DNA from: Istiophorus platypterus
Lineage: Eukaryota > Chordata > Actinopteri > Istiophoriformes > Istiophoridae
Length of the DNA stretch: 64,000 nucleotides
Direction of reading: 5' to 3'
Assembly: GCA_016859345.1 (NCBI GenBank)
Contig: CM029115.1
Span: forward strand, 14,992,501-15,056,500
Of the stretch, positions 33,201 through 47,200 are shown piece after piece. The translations under genes and the position numbers were made by a program. The notes under the pieces are model-generated. The model was not told the DNA's origin and did no database searches. It saw nothing but the letters and a program-made list of their open reading frames with translations. Within the stretch, counting starts at the first letter, position 1; each line of letters starts with the position of its first letter.

Positions 33201-35039
33201 AGTGACCCGCCAAGGGGGAAAAGGCGACAAAGATCATTTATTTATTTATGTATTTATATATTTATTGTTTTAGCCGGATGTTTTGTTACCCGTAAAAGCC
33301 CGTGTTGACCACGGACGGTGGGAACCAGTGGCAGTTTCTAGAAAAGTATAATCAGTGTGCCATCATTGCATAATCCCGCTGAGGAACTCGGGAACGTTTT
33401 CTCGCAGCTGCTCCCTGCAAGAATTTAAATGTATTAAAAACTATAATCGATTTATTATCCCGCCTCGATAACCTCGATAGCCTCGATAAACCTCCAGTTT
33501 GTCTTATTGCGGATAGACGGGACCGGGCTTAGGTTAGAGGGTCGCTGGTGTTTGACTCCAACCACAGGAGGGGGACATATCCTTTCCCAAGGTCACCAAC
33601 CATGACCGAGACAGCCCCGAGACCTTGGATTACTATTTTTGTTTTGTTTTGTTTACTAGTCTCACCCGTCTGAATATAGAATAGAATATTTATGTTACTA
33701 TAGTATACTGTAACAATAATACTGCTATTGTTTCATACTTCATCATTTCAGCCTTAATGCATTTAACCCTTATATACTAACATGCTGTTTTGATATTTGA
33801 CAGCAGTAAAAAAAACCAAAAAACCCTAAATGTCATTCTTTTAGCCTGAATTTGATTACTTTTCCTACAGTGACCCAAAGTAGATGGAAATTAAAAATTT
33901 TCAAAAATGTTAATACTTTTATACAGGTGTTAAAAACTTTTGTACATTGAGGCTGTTCCGGGTCAAATTTGGTTTTAGATCGATCAGTGTGGGTTAAATC
34001 AAGGAAAATGGTGGGGTTAGGCAATATTTACACTGTGAAACTGTACATGCCGTGTCTGTGTGTATTTTTTCTGGGACAGTGGTGACAGAGTTCAAGGAGG
34101 ACCTTTAATTTGATTTTGTTTATAAATTTTCCACCATTTTTTTGCGCTTGTGTTTCTAATAATAGTATTTTAACTGATTGACAGTGCAGCTAAGACTATA
34201 TGCAAGGAGCGTTTCTAGTGAATACATCTATATATCTACAGGGGAAAATACTGTATGTGTTCTGGTTATTTCTTTTATCTGGATTCCAGGGACAAGGTGG
34301 CATCTGACAGTTTCACATCCTTATATAGGCAGTATAAAAAAATGACATGAAAATCAAATAAATTTTGATAGGCAAGAAATAGAAACATATTATTACTATC
34401 AGTACTGTTCATTGATTGGTGTTTTACTTTGGCAAAAGTTTTAAAATAGACTTGACTAAATACAACAGTATTATTTCAGCTTTAAAAAGCTGAAAGTTAT
34501 AGTTTACCTTTTCCAGCTCCAAATCTCAATCTGTTTTTTTCTTTCATTTTTTGAGTTTATGTTTTCAATAATAGTATCATTTTTAATTGACAACATGAAC
34601 TTTACTTCATGATCACCTTTTCATTTTACAGTTGGAAATTGTATATCAGGCTAATGAATAACTGTTGATCTTTTTCACTTCTGTTATCTTGTTTCCAGGG
34701 GGAATAACATGTGAAGCAACTAATCTGTCTGGATCAACAATGAGAGCAACTAACCTAAACACTGTTAGATAGCAAAATCTTTTATAGCCATGATGATGTG
34801 CAGTATAACTGAAAATAAATCACCTAGAAAGGACAACTGACATTTAACTAAAGTTTTAGATTTAAATAAGTCTGAATTAGTTATAAAACAATACAGTAAT
34901 GCACACATCAGGTTTATTATAATGATTCAGACAGGCCTTCATCATTTTAGATACAAAAAGTAAATCAGTGACTCTACGAAAGAAATATAAAGGGAAGTGA
35001 AGGCACAGACAGAGCTTGCTCTTAAGGCCTCTAAGTTGA
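33201..35039. other. intergenic spacer between rfk and the gcnt1-like remnant
   Basis: No gene recognised. Near 33462-33490 there are three imperfect copies of CCTCGATA. The remainder is AT-rich. Confidence 0.6.
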
Positions 35040-36478
35040 ATTCCTCCTCTCAAATAATAAGGCTACTGAAACAAGTGAGGCTGCTACTGTTGCTGAAGCT
35101 CAGTGTCATACTGAGATCTTTATGGATGCTTTCCCTGCTCAGTCTCCAAAAACCAGGCTGGGATCTGACCTACATTCTCAGGTACTGCTGGTTAGAGTAT
35201 ACAAATACAGATGGTGGCCCAGAGAAAGTGTGTGACTGTTCAGCAATCATGCAGGGAGAGAGCGAGGCACTGGAGCATGCCAAGATACTGACAATCACTT
35301 AAGACTTCCGCAAGTGTTTACATCCCCGATGAGTATTACATTAATGCAACCTTATACCGCAGGTATGTTGCTTTAAACTATAGGTTTTAGTGACTGTATA
35401 ACTTTGCAGATATTTAATTTTGCTTAATTTAACAGAAATTCATTCCCTGTGTAGTTTGTTTAATATCGTGTATTTACAGGAATGGCTGCAAGCCATCTAT
35501 GCACCTCAAAATATGTATTGAATCCATATAGACAAAAAATCAGAGGCCACTGTCATCTTTGCCATAATAACCATTACTTCCTGTTTCCTGAATAACTTCA
35601 TGGTCAGCCAGGCTGTAAATGTTGTCTACGCCTCCTGGTCACATTTCCAAGCTGACCTTAAATGTATGGCTGATCTCTATAACTCAAGCACAAAATGGAA
35701 ATACTTCATCAACCTTTGTGGCTAAGATTTCCCCCAGAAAACCAAATTGGAGATTGTAAGGATGTTACATTCACTGAAGGGTGGGAACAGCTTAGAGTCA
35801 GAAAGACTGCCTCTAACAAAAGATTTGAGGACGACAATTTTTTTCCGGATTGTTTATGGAGAAACGCAGGTAATTCTTCTGAAGATTTACATATTGACTT
35901 ACATATAGCAAATATGCATTAACTTTGCCATCGCAAAAAACTTTGTTTTCTATCAGTCGTCAATATAATGTCATTATTAATATGATATATTATTCTCTAT
36001 TTCAACTGTTTCAGGGGAAAGAAAAGGCAAAGGAGCCACCTCCCTTCAGCCTCCCCATTCTGACAGGAAGTGCCTACATTGTGGTCGAACGAGGCTACAT
36101 CCACAGCGTGACGGAGGACAACTGAATACAATGAGTGGGCCGAAGACACATACAGTCCAGATGAATTTCTCTGGGCAACCAATCAGCGAATTCCTGATGT
36201 TCCTGGCTCAACATGGCCCAACCTCAAATATGACCTGACAGACATCAATGCGATTGCATGGCTGGTGAAGTGGCAGTGGCATGAGAGGTCACAGGGAGTA
36301 TAACCAGCATGGCAAGTTAACCACTTCAGGGCAATATGTGTATATGGTACTTGAGACCTACAGTGGATGCTTGAGCAGCATCACCTCTTTGCCACTAAGT
36401 TTGACACAGCCACAGATCCCATTGCTTTCTACTGCTTGGAGACATATCTGAGTCAAAATACACTGGCTGAATTACAAT
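35040..36478 (+). pseudogene. gcnt1: decayed core-2 beta-1,6-GlcNAc-transferase gene (gcnt1-like)
   Basis: Fragments in shifting + frames match the GCNT1 family in the right order: a hydrophobic N-terminal anchor followed by QKP, CSAIMQGESEALEHAK, then [100 protein letters not shown], and DLQWMLEQHHLFATKFD. Breaks include a TGA right after APQNMY (35518-35520), a TAA after INLCG, a frame change and TGA after VTEDN, a TAA after SQGV, a TGA before DLQWML, and a lost segment of about 35 residues before QAIYAPQ. The family enzyme is a Golgi type II membrane protein that adds GlcNAc to core-1 O-glycans. It sits on the same strand and between the same neighbours as human GCNT1, so decay in place is the best reading. 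Transcription as a non-coding RNA is possible. Confidence 0.85.
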
Positions 36479-38192
36479 AGGTGTATTGGAGATTTTTAAT
36501 GGCAACCAAGATTGGAATTATATTTGGTCACAGATAATTAAATTTCTAGATATATTCAAAGTTATTTATAATTCTTTTATGAGAAACACAAATATATTAA
36601 GATACTAAAAATGTTAAATTAGTGGCAGTACATTACTCAGTCCTATAGGTGCTAAACTAGCTGTTCATCAGTCACGTCAATCTACTCGAAAGCCAAGAGG
36701 AAAAAACCTTTTGTGACTTTCATGTGAAGATGGTGGCCATATCAAAAAATACTTGGAAAACATGCAGCTAAATCTATCTATTTTCCAGTGAAACAATGAC
36801 CACAAACAAAACCAAAACCTAAACAGGAATTTACCTTTAAGAAAAAGTTAACGATTGACCAAAATTACTCTTCAGACACAGTCCCCATGCGACCTGACAG
36901 AGACTGAGGAGTGGCACAGTCACGTGTGTGTGTTGTGGTGTGTGGTATATATATTCTTTAAAAGACTGTTGAGGAGGAGCACATTTTTAATGAAGTTAAA
37001 CCTTTGACATAATTTACAACAAACGAATACCTTTCCAACCACAAAAAAACATGTAAGTATAATCAAGAGCAAATAAAAGTGAGACTCACCCCAATCTGCA
37101 GAGTATGCACTCTTTATACTGTACATAACCATCAATGAACATATAGTATTTCCTCATCACTCCCCAACAATTTCTTTTTCTTTATCGCATACAAACATGC
37201 ACAACCCGGATAAACCATGACTAAAATTGCAATGGTACACAACTCTGCATAAGGGTGAGTAATCAGATCAGAGTCAGCTGAAACTGTAGTAACTAAAAGC
37301 ATGCAACACATTATTTGTGTTTTGCTACCTTTATGATATGACATCTCCTGCATTTTCACAGTGATATACAATGTTAATGGAATAGCCTACTCGTTGGCTT
37401 TTTAAGAGTGGATGAGGTGTTGAGTGAGATTGTCACATAATGTAAAAACCCTCTGTGACAGTAGCGACCTACACCATGGTAAACTATTCAAAAGCTAGCT
37501 TGGCCGTTCCAGTTCATGCCAAACCACAGGTTTGAATAATACAAAGTTTTTTTTTTCTGTGTGTGGATCATATTTTTGTAAACCTTAACTATCTAGAATT
37601 AGATAACAATTTCGTCTACTGAAAGAGCTACAGTACATTTTCATCCCGACTGTCCAGGAGGACACAAATGTGTGTTTGTTAGCAGATGGGCAATAATACA
37701 ACCTTGATTTGTATGTATTCGGTTATGGCCTCGCTATGGCTTCAGAGAATCCACACTTAATATTAACACGTGTCAGGAAAAGTACAGCTAGTAACAGACA
37801 AGTTAGGTTAATACATGAATGTAACAAAGCCAGTTAGTAATTCCTCCAAAGACAAACAAAATAGCACTGTTCCAATTAAGGAAGTTAAAGAAAACAAATG
37901 CTACCAATTGGGAACCACAATCAAGTGCTGTGTAACATACAGTAGTACAGGATAAAGCTTTGTCTCTTCATTCAGCACAGTGATAGTTGTACGGTGTTCA
38001 GAACTCCCAGGTTAGTACTTCCCTCATGGAACAAGCAAACGCTCGATGTTTTGTACCACAGCATCTTCCTTTCTAATCCACTGCTAGTGCCGTACACGTC
38101 ATGCTGCAGGCTTGCCTTTGTTCCAACGTGCTGGGGCAGAATGCTGCATATTGCAGGAAGAGGATAGGCAGAAACCAGGTATCTTGTAGCTG
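36479..38192 (-). other. prune2: probable prune2 3' UTR and spacer to the gcnt1 remnant
   Basis: No coding signal on either strand. It follows the prune2 stop on the minus strand, but no poly(A) signal could be chosen with confidence. Confidence 0.5.
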
Positions 38193-38223
38193 TCAAACAG
38201 TTGAGTTCCCCTTCTTGTCGGCT
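38193..38223 (-). CDS. prune2: prune2 terminal exon, tail ADKKGNSTV
   Basis: Acceptor TTCTTCTCTCTCACTCAG is close to ideal. The phase-2 join to the 33-nt exon gives [10 protein letters not shown] then TGA at 38193-38195. The last residues S-T-V fit a class I PDZ-binding motif. The phase fit plus strong sites support it; the protein tail has no remembered human match. Confidence 0.75.
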
Positions 38224-41200
38224 CTGAGTGAGAGAGAAGAAGAGAGTAAAATTGTACATCTTTTTCACTGAGGCATTTGCATTAAGTGTTTGAAGCAGGG
38301 GGATTGCCAGGGAAAACTATACGATATGTGAGAGCTAAAAACAGTTGTCAGATCATAACATAAATGGCAGTCACAATGCAATAGCTACAGGTGCACATAT
38401 TTTTATGGCTGTAACTGAAATGGGTCATGATATATACAGTACCTACAGACATTCCAACAATACATTATGTTTTTATGTTAAATGTAACACTGCTAAGTCA
38501 ACATTCATTCAGTGGCTGCTGGCGCTGCTTTTAAATTCTTAGGGAAGATTCACTATGGCATTTTTAAAGATGGTTTGCTCTGCAAACAATGACGCTCAAG
38601 AGTCATGAGTTTGCTGCACAGCAGGTTAATCCACTGCAGCAGGCATCATTGCTTTGTAATACCGTAGAATTACCTCAGAAACTAGCCATGGATCAGTTCA
38701 CTACCAGTGTCATTGTTAGTCATGGAAAGCACTGCCGCTGACTGTTTGCAAACAGACCATCATGGAGAGTTCAGTGAGTTCAGTGAGGCTTAGCAGGTAA
38801 GATTGTAAGTTTATTGTTCCTCTGCAGTAAAATTAGCCATGAAATATCCAAAGTCCCTGCACTGTCAATGTTATGTAAAACACACAGTAAATGTGAGAAA
38901 ATGTGACTGTATGTGTCCCGGTTTTGGGTAATTAGTACTTTGTCAAAGATCATGTCTCATTGATCTGTCTGAGGTTCAGAAACGGCTGAATGAATAAGAT
39001 AAACTATGTAGATTTTTCTGTGATTGAAAGATGCAGAGCTTAAGAGAGATATACAGCTCATGTAAACTTTAAGCATGATATATTGACACAGTCACTGGCA
39101 ATGAGAAAGTCTGGCACCTCTTTTTGCAGTGTCAGGATGCTGTTTGGCTGGGCCAGTACCTCTTTTAATGTGTGAACGTTATTCCTGTTCATTGAAATTT
39201 ACTCACTGACAGAGACCAATGGTCTACTACTTACATAGCTGCTGTGTCCTGCAAATCTGTATCCAGTCTGGTTTAGCATTGGGTAAGAGGGCAGAGAACA
39301 AAGGTTAGTTAGGGAGTCAAATCAGTGACAGGTTGGACCATGTAGCCTTTAAACATGCAGTTCCTAGGAATTAGTAGCCCGTTTCATCACTGCCATGAGT
39401 TTGAATGGGAGGAAAGGAAAACAAGCATCAGTGCTCTAAAGTGGGAGTGTTCAAGGCAAAAGGAGTGAGGAACAGATGCAATACAAGGCAGGGTTCAATA
39501 ATTTTACAACAATAAAGGTATAAATAAAGTTAATATTTAGCACTGGGTATGGATGCCTGTAGTTTTCAGGTTCAGTACATGCTTAGTGGCACAAGACATG
39601 AAGACACCAAGGAGTAAGAAATTGCCTGTTGAGGTTAAACCTAGAAAAAAATAGCTTTAAATTTTTTCATCTCCGCTCTATTTCCACTATAGTTCCAAAA
39701 AGTGTGTGGTTGTGTGTGTTTTACGGAGTCTATGGTCTCCAAACAGACCCCTTATCTTCTTTACACTGTAGTTCTGGACTTAAAAATAAATAGCTGAACA
39801 AGAGTAGGATTGTTGATATTTTACATTTTATTCTATTTTCCACAGAAACTGTCTGCACCAAGAAAAACAACAGCAATAACCACTTAGAATGTTTACATTC
39901 TCCTGATGAGCGACGTGATGAGCACTGCAAAAATTCTCAAGAAATACATAAAGGTGGATGGTTGCTTGTACAAAGTGTCTTAACTTTGACACCAGAGTCT
40001 ACAAGTTTGGGCCGGCAGCCAATGTTGAATTCTTTTCACCATGAAGGTTATCTTCCCCTAACCTTAACCAGCTTATTGTTGTTTTCATAATCTTGACAAC
40101 ATGGACATTGTTGTTAACCAGCTGCAGTTTAAATACTGCAGCACTTTTGCTTTTACATTGTGAAGATATTTTCTGCCATTCATAAGAAAATGTGAATTCC
40201 TTGGTAGCAAACCATCAGACGAGCCTGGCTTTGGGAATGACTATGTATGCATGTCTGTTGTTAGTTCAGGTTAGCTCAGGGTATATAGGTTCATTAGAAT
40301 TTCACTAAAATGTCACAGATGAGAGGTGAAATAAAACAATTTACATGGAAAGCCACATCACAGACTGAAAGAAGAAGAAAGGAAATCGATATCTAGCTTG
40401 TTTTATGTCGGATAAGGAAACAGCCAAAGGTAAGTAAAAGGTTAGTCCCAGCATGGAAAGATTCACACTAGCTTTGAAGGATTTTCAGGGAGACTTTGAT
40501 GCAACCAACTGATCAACACAGGCAGGTTAGGTGATTTACCTCATGCATGCAAACCTGTGTATACCCCTGTCCTCGTCATACCTTCGGGCAGAGTGAGAGA
40601 TGTATAAGCATGCCCATTTTTGACACTGAGAATAAGAGTTTGTACTGTGTTTGCTTACTTTTTCCAAAGAGCGAGTCAGTGTGTATTTCACGAGTAAGTC
40701 TGCTCAAAAAATCTAAATTATCTCTTTGATTTGATTACAGCAGAAATTACGGTATTTTTTAATTTACCATGGCCTTCAACTCCTAGGAAAGGCAAACCAA
40801 ACCCCTAAAAAACTATTTAAAGATAACTTGACATCAGCAGTCATGCCTGCAGCCATCTTACGCACCATATAATTTATACAGTATATTGGGTATATATTGA
40901 GGATTTTTTTTTAGTCCACAAACAGCTTCCATAAAAAAACCTTCTACAATTTTTTTCAAGTTTCTACTGACTTGAAAAAAAGGTTATAACTGCTACTTTA
41001 AACAGTCAAAACTGTAATGGAGTTTTAAAAAACTGCAGTGGAGGACAGAAGGCAAGGTAATTAATATGGTAAATTGGTTCATTTGTCACTGAAAAGGGCA
41101 AGGTTTCCTGATAGACCTTTATTGGGAGAAATTGTAAACTTTCAAACTGATCAAACAAGCAAAAGGGGACAATATCATTATGCTGATATTTTTGTGTTTT

Positions 41201-44200
41201 TGATACAGGCTAACTTACTTGACGATACTGGGCGGAATGTGGACATAGTCCATCGGGATAATTTCCCCAAGCTCCTGCAGGCTATTCACATACTTGATCT
41301 TACTGCTGAACTTGGAGCTGTAGAAAAACAGAAATCGGAAAACATTCCTTCACTACTTAAGTGAAATGATTCAACTATTGTGATGGGACAATAAAGGGTG
41401 GTGCATTTTGATTTGCGGTGGTGTCAGTTGTGAGCTAATAGATCAAGAATGCCCGTGGATGGAGAGAGTAAATGTTGTACAATACTGTAATTTAATGATA
41501 ATTTCTATTTCTTTCCAATATGTATTGGTTGCATGGATATAGCTGTCGGTATAAAAGAGTTAATAGAGAATTGTGTGCATTTTTTGAAATTACGAAGATG
41601 TCCAATGTATAATCTGTGCTGTCTGAAATGTTTTCAATGGTAGAGTGTCATCTAAATGTAAAGAACAACAATGAGACCTTATGAAGGGCCTGGTTATTCC
41701 CAGCAAAGTCCGTATGAACCAGGATGGATGGACGATGATGAACATCTTAAGGTTTTTCTTCAGTCTGCGGGACAGGAGGAAAGGCAGAAGAAATTAGGTT
41801 TTTGAGGAGAAGGTAAGCCAAGCTCCGATTATTTTACTGTATCAGTGATATCAGTGAAATCGATCCCTATAATATATATATACTCGGTACTTAAGTGTCC
41901 ACCTTTTATTTGAGATTGAAATGTATGTGTTGCGAGATATGTTGTCTACTGGTTTACCTATGAAACTCTGTTGCTGAGTAGTAATGAGTCAGACATTAAA
42001 TAAAGTTATACTTCTGCAGATAATAAGTTATTACTTAACCTCCCAATACAGCAAGTTTTTGTTGTGATAAAGAAAAGCTAGTAAGCTATCAGTATGCCTA
42101 ATTCTATGATAGCTGATTTTCAGAAATACAAACCTGAAGAATAATTGAATTTATACATAATATTTAAGTCGTCAAGATGTTTACAGCAATAACCGACTTC
42201 TTCATTTTTCTCAGTACAGTATCAAAGACATGTCATATTCATTTAGAGGAGTTATCACTTATAATCCTCTTCTAATTAAGAGGATTAGGACCAATCATTA
42301 ATATAAACAGAAATCAAGGATGATGTTAGTTCTGATATGGTGTGAAAATAATCCCACTTTGCAAACTTGACTGGAAAATTGAATTCACGGGGTTTATTTC
42401 AAAGTCTTTATGTATTAATGTTAACTGAATAGGAATTATTTTTGTCATACAAATTGAGTTTTACATTTAATCAGTTAGACATGTACAGTCCCCTATTGGT
42501 GGTCACCACAGCAATCTTGAGTTATTAATCTTTCAAAAGAGCACTTTAGTGGTAGTTGCTGCTGATTTTTTATTCAATTTCTGCATTCAAGGTAGCTTTG
42601 GACTTTTGTTTATTTTTGATCGAACAAATGTAGTTGATATTCTCCATTAAAGGCAGCTTTAGACTTTCTGGTGGACTGCATGCCATTAAAACTTAACATC
42701 TATGTATTTAGTTTTAATGACCGTTTTTTGTGACAGGAGATTGTGAGATTAGGAGGGGTTCTTTCTCAGTGTTTGTGTGATGTGTCTTAAACATTACATT
42801 TACCCAATATTACACACACTTTACATTTATTGTGCACTTGTCTGTGTGAATATTACCTTCTGTCTATCATTTGGTAGCACTTTTTCATCCAGCTAAAACC
42901 AGGCATCCTCCTGCGAGGTGTTGCACCATTCAGGTAAATAATCATGTAATCCTCTGCCACCATTAGTTCCAAGGTACTTATTACATACCTACACAAACAA
43001 ACAATGGAAAACGCTGTGTTAGAATGGCCCATGTTTATACAGAAGATCTGTGACAGAAAGTAAAATGCCATTTTCGTCTAAATTGAATTGTATAATATAT
43101 ACTACTTTTCATGGTTTGGGCTAGGGCCCTTCATTCCAGTTAAGAAAATATCAATACGACAGCATGTCATTATATTTTCTACAAAAGAGTGCTGGCAACT
43201 TTGCTTCCAGCAGTTTGGGAAAGGCCCTCTACTATTTCAATGTGACAGTGCCCCCATGCACAAAGCCAGGTCCATAAAGGTTCCAAGTTTAGGGTGCACT
43301 GTGTCCTGCAATCCCACTTAACAGCTTTGGGATGAATTGCAATGGCCAAACTTAATGCTCTTGTGGCTGGATGGCAGTATGATTCCTGCAGTCAGGCTGC
43401 ACCTCTTGTGGAAAGCCTTCTTAAAAGAGTGACAGCTATTAATGCAGCACATAAATGCCCAATGGTTTTGATATGAGATGCTCAACAATTACATATGGGT
43501 GTGATGATCAGGAGTAGAGATACTTTGTTTGCATGCCAACATGTGTTTGGGTCATAAATTGAAACTTTACTCACAGAAAAAGGTTTTCCATTACATAATT
43601 GTAATTGTCACAGTCGCTGTCTGGTAGGAAACATGCTGCAAACACGATGATGGCATTCTGTTCAGCATAATATCCTGAGAAGATAAAACCCAAAGAGGAC
43701 ACTCACAGCGGGTCTCATTTGCAGTGCTTATGTACAAACCTGTGCATTCATCTAGTATAAAACCTTACTTAACAACGCTTTCTTTAATTTCCTTTCCTTC
43801 TTATCATCTCATCTAATCTTATCACTATTTCAAGGCAAATCACTTAGCACAATTTTACCATTTTGAGTAAATGAAACCACATTACAGCACTGACTAAAGC
43901 ACAAGTAAAGTCACAACACAGCTAACTGAAGCCTATTCAAAAGAGAATCTACTTAGCTAACTAGAGACGAACTCTAGGAATCCTGATCCTCCAGAAGTTA
44001 AGATGCACCTGTTTAAAATCAAACTCTCAATATTTTATTTTAGTAATTTCTAACATTTACCTGGAAGTGATTTACTGTACGTTCAGTGATTGAAATGCAT
44101 TATTCAATAATAACTGTTTTGATAATACATCTGTAAACCACTCTTCCCCCTTTCACTGTGTATTTACTGCTATTGTTTATATGCATAGTCGGTGGGCAGT

Positions 44201-47200
44201 GTGCTCAATCAAAGTTCATAAGTAGAATCTGGATTCAAAAGGGCAAAGTTGGAGGCCAGCCACCACGGTTCAACAATGTTAAGAAATGCTCGGAATGTAG
44301 GTGTATTCAATAGGAAATACTCAAAAATGAAACTTGACAAGAAATATAGCATTTTCATTTAAAAAGGGGTTTAAGCAAAGAATTTTCAAGTAAATTTATG
44401 ATTTTTACCAAACAAAGGAAAAAAAAGCAAGATTCAAGTTGTTGAATAGTGAGCATCAAGGCAATGACGCTAGGCAGGAGGCAATCGGCAGAGATCAAAT
44501 GATCAAAAGCTATGAAACACACAGTACGGGATAAACTGGTAGACATAGATTTTTAGCAGTGCTGTTTGCATACCTCCATGGGATATTACTCTCTTGTATG
44601 GCTCAATAGACTTCATATCAATGCGATGCTCCTGCTCTCCAATCACCACGCTCCTCCACAGTCTGCTATCCCTGCTTTCCTCAGCTGATCTGTGTCCCGC
44701 GATGGCATCGACTGAAGCTGCTCCTGCATCCAGATTGGACTCCTCTGAGTCCCCTGTTTGTGACATCAGCGATATGAAATTTTTAAAAGAAGACAGTATG
44801 CTAAAAGTTTGATTTTATTTTTTTTAATATACTGTGGAGAGAGCCACTGACAAATCCTGAGCCAAATCAAATTTGATGAACGGTTGGAAATGAGAATGTT
44901 GGATGCCCCAACATTTACAGGGAGCAGAACGGTCTGTTCTTTTTGAAATTTAAAGCCTGCTTATATAATACAGTATGTGATACCATGTGAGCATGTTATG
45001 TGTCTGTCTATCATCTCCTATGCACAGTTAGACATATTTATATTATATCTTTAGGTGTTTGTCTCACCCTGTCTGTTGAAGTCCAGTGAATCAGCCTCAT
45101 CAGGTGTGTCCAGCTCTTCAATGTTGACATCCAGGTCATCTCCAGTGTCCAAGGCCTCGTCCTCTGTGTCCAAAGCATCTTCTGAGAGAAGAGACCCCTC
45201 ACTGCAGTCCAGTGACACATCCATTGGCGGAGCTACCAACTTTCTCCTTTGATTAGAGCTTCCTGATAGATCTGCCGACGAGGGCGGGTCTGGTCAGAGA
45301 GAGATCATCAACATTTCTTCTTAGTTTCTTTTTTTGTGCAGAGAAAGCCTGCAGATCCACTGTAATTCCCCCACGTGACTATGCTTTCAGATGCCTTGCT
45401 CTTATTGCCATAGATTCGGGTACATTTACATGATGCGGCGACTATAAACTCCATCATTACCTGTCTTTCGGCAATAAATAAATGGATGAGCAATAATTTC
45501 TCCAAGTTAAACGTGGACAATAATGAAGTCCTACTAGTTGGCGCTAAAACAAAAAAGAGAAATGCTGTTTGATAATCTGGGGAAATAGACTCCCTGGACT
45601 GAATCTGAAGAAGAGTTATGTTAGGTTCAGATCTAAGCTTCAAATCCCATATTAACAAGGTGATGAAGACATAATTTGTCTATCTTAGAAACATAGCTAA
45701 AGTACCGCTATTTCTTAATCAAAAAGATACCAAGAAAATGATTCATGCCTTTATTTCAAGATGACCTGATTACTGCAATGCGTTTTTTAGTGGCCTCCCA
45801 ATATATTTTAAACACATTCATAATAGTTTCTTAAACCTCCACAAAACATAACATATTTGTATTCATCACAAAATTTTACTGTTAAGCCTATACCTCTAGC
45901 CTTGTTCCTACAAGGTGCAGCAGAACTCACCGGCACCAAATAATGAAATTTTAAATTACAGAAACAATATAAGTTCAGTTTATCTTGCTGTTATTTACCT
46001 TCTCTGTTATAATTCTCCTCAGCAGCTTCCTCCCTGGAGGCCATCTTCATCATCCCTGCTGCATTGTCTCTCTGTTCGGAGTGTCTGCTCAGGGGCACAG
46101 AAAGACAATAATGAGCCACCACATAAACTGTCATTGCTATTACCACTACCACCATAGGCACAACTACACATAGTATTGGGCCAAACAAGACAAAAACAAT
46201 CATCTACAGAGAACAAGTCTAAAATTTCCATCACACTGAATGAAGAAGAGTTTAAAATCTGTCCATTTGACTCCGCAGATGAAACATTACAGAAGTGACA
46301 AAGTAGACGGGAAAAAAGGGACTCACTGCTTCAATCCCAGACTGCACGTGTGGGCAGAGGAAACAATACTGAGCAGTGTTGTTACCTCCCCCTAACCAAA
46401 GCCCCTCTAACAGACTCTGATTAGCATAAGGCCTGCTAACAATAGAGAGAGGCATTACAGGGAAACCAGTACACATGCTTATAGACCTAAAAAAAACAAA
46501 ACAAAAACTAACAAACAAAAATAAAAAACCATAACACACATTTGCACACAGGCTTTTTTAAACATCTCTGTCTCAGGACGCATGCTTTTCCTCCAATCTG
46601 TTTTCTCCCAGCATGAGTGACTGAACCACTCTTTCCACAATTAAGTCACATGACCACTTGATTATGGAGAGGTCTGGAGTGTATGTGTGCAAATACGCAC
46701 AGAGGAAGGGGGAGACAGGGGAGGGTTGTGTATCCCAAAGAGGGGGCAGTTCATCAGAATTACAAAGTGGGGAAAAACAAGCACCACGGTGCAATTGCTA
46801 ATGAGGACCAATAAAACTGCAACACAGCCATTTGGACAGAGTACATGAATACGTGTACACATATTTAATATTGATTTCCGAACATGAATTTTGATTGAAT
46901 AAATATAGGACATTATGTGAAAAATAAAAAAGCAGAAGAAGTTGAGATATTCTGTGCAACTCAGTTGCAACTTTCATTATGACCGACCGAAATGTTTTAA
47001 TGTCAGACATCAGAAATAGAGCTGCTTCGTTAATCCTTTTGACCCTACATGTATGTTCAGTAATATGATGTAGTCATGAATTAAACACTTCTTCATTTAG
47101 CGTTCATATGTCAATCCTCAGCTTCTTTGGAACAAAGAAAAAAGTAAGATATTTAGAGCATTTATGACCGTTTTAAATTAATCTGTGCTGCCTCTTTGTG

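Noticed and set aside
32761..33308. Open frames on both strands in the CpG-rich region
   Set aside because: Stop codons are rare in GC-rich sequence; no homology and no splice support.
37972..38268. 98-codon open frame on -
   Set aside because: Overlaps the prune2 terminal exon in another frame; only 31 nt are coding in the frame that fits.
41074..41364. 96-codon open frame on +
   Set aside because: It is the antisense of the prune2 BCH exon 41219-41317.
42263..42286. 9-bp stem inverted repeat AATCCTCTT...AAGAGGATT
   Set aside because: Short hairpin in an AT-rich intron; expected by chance at this scale.
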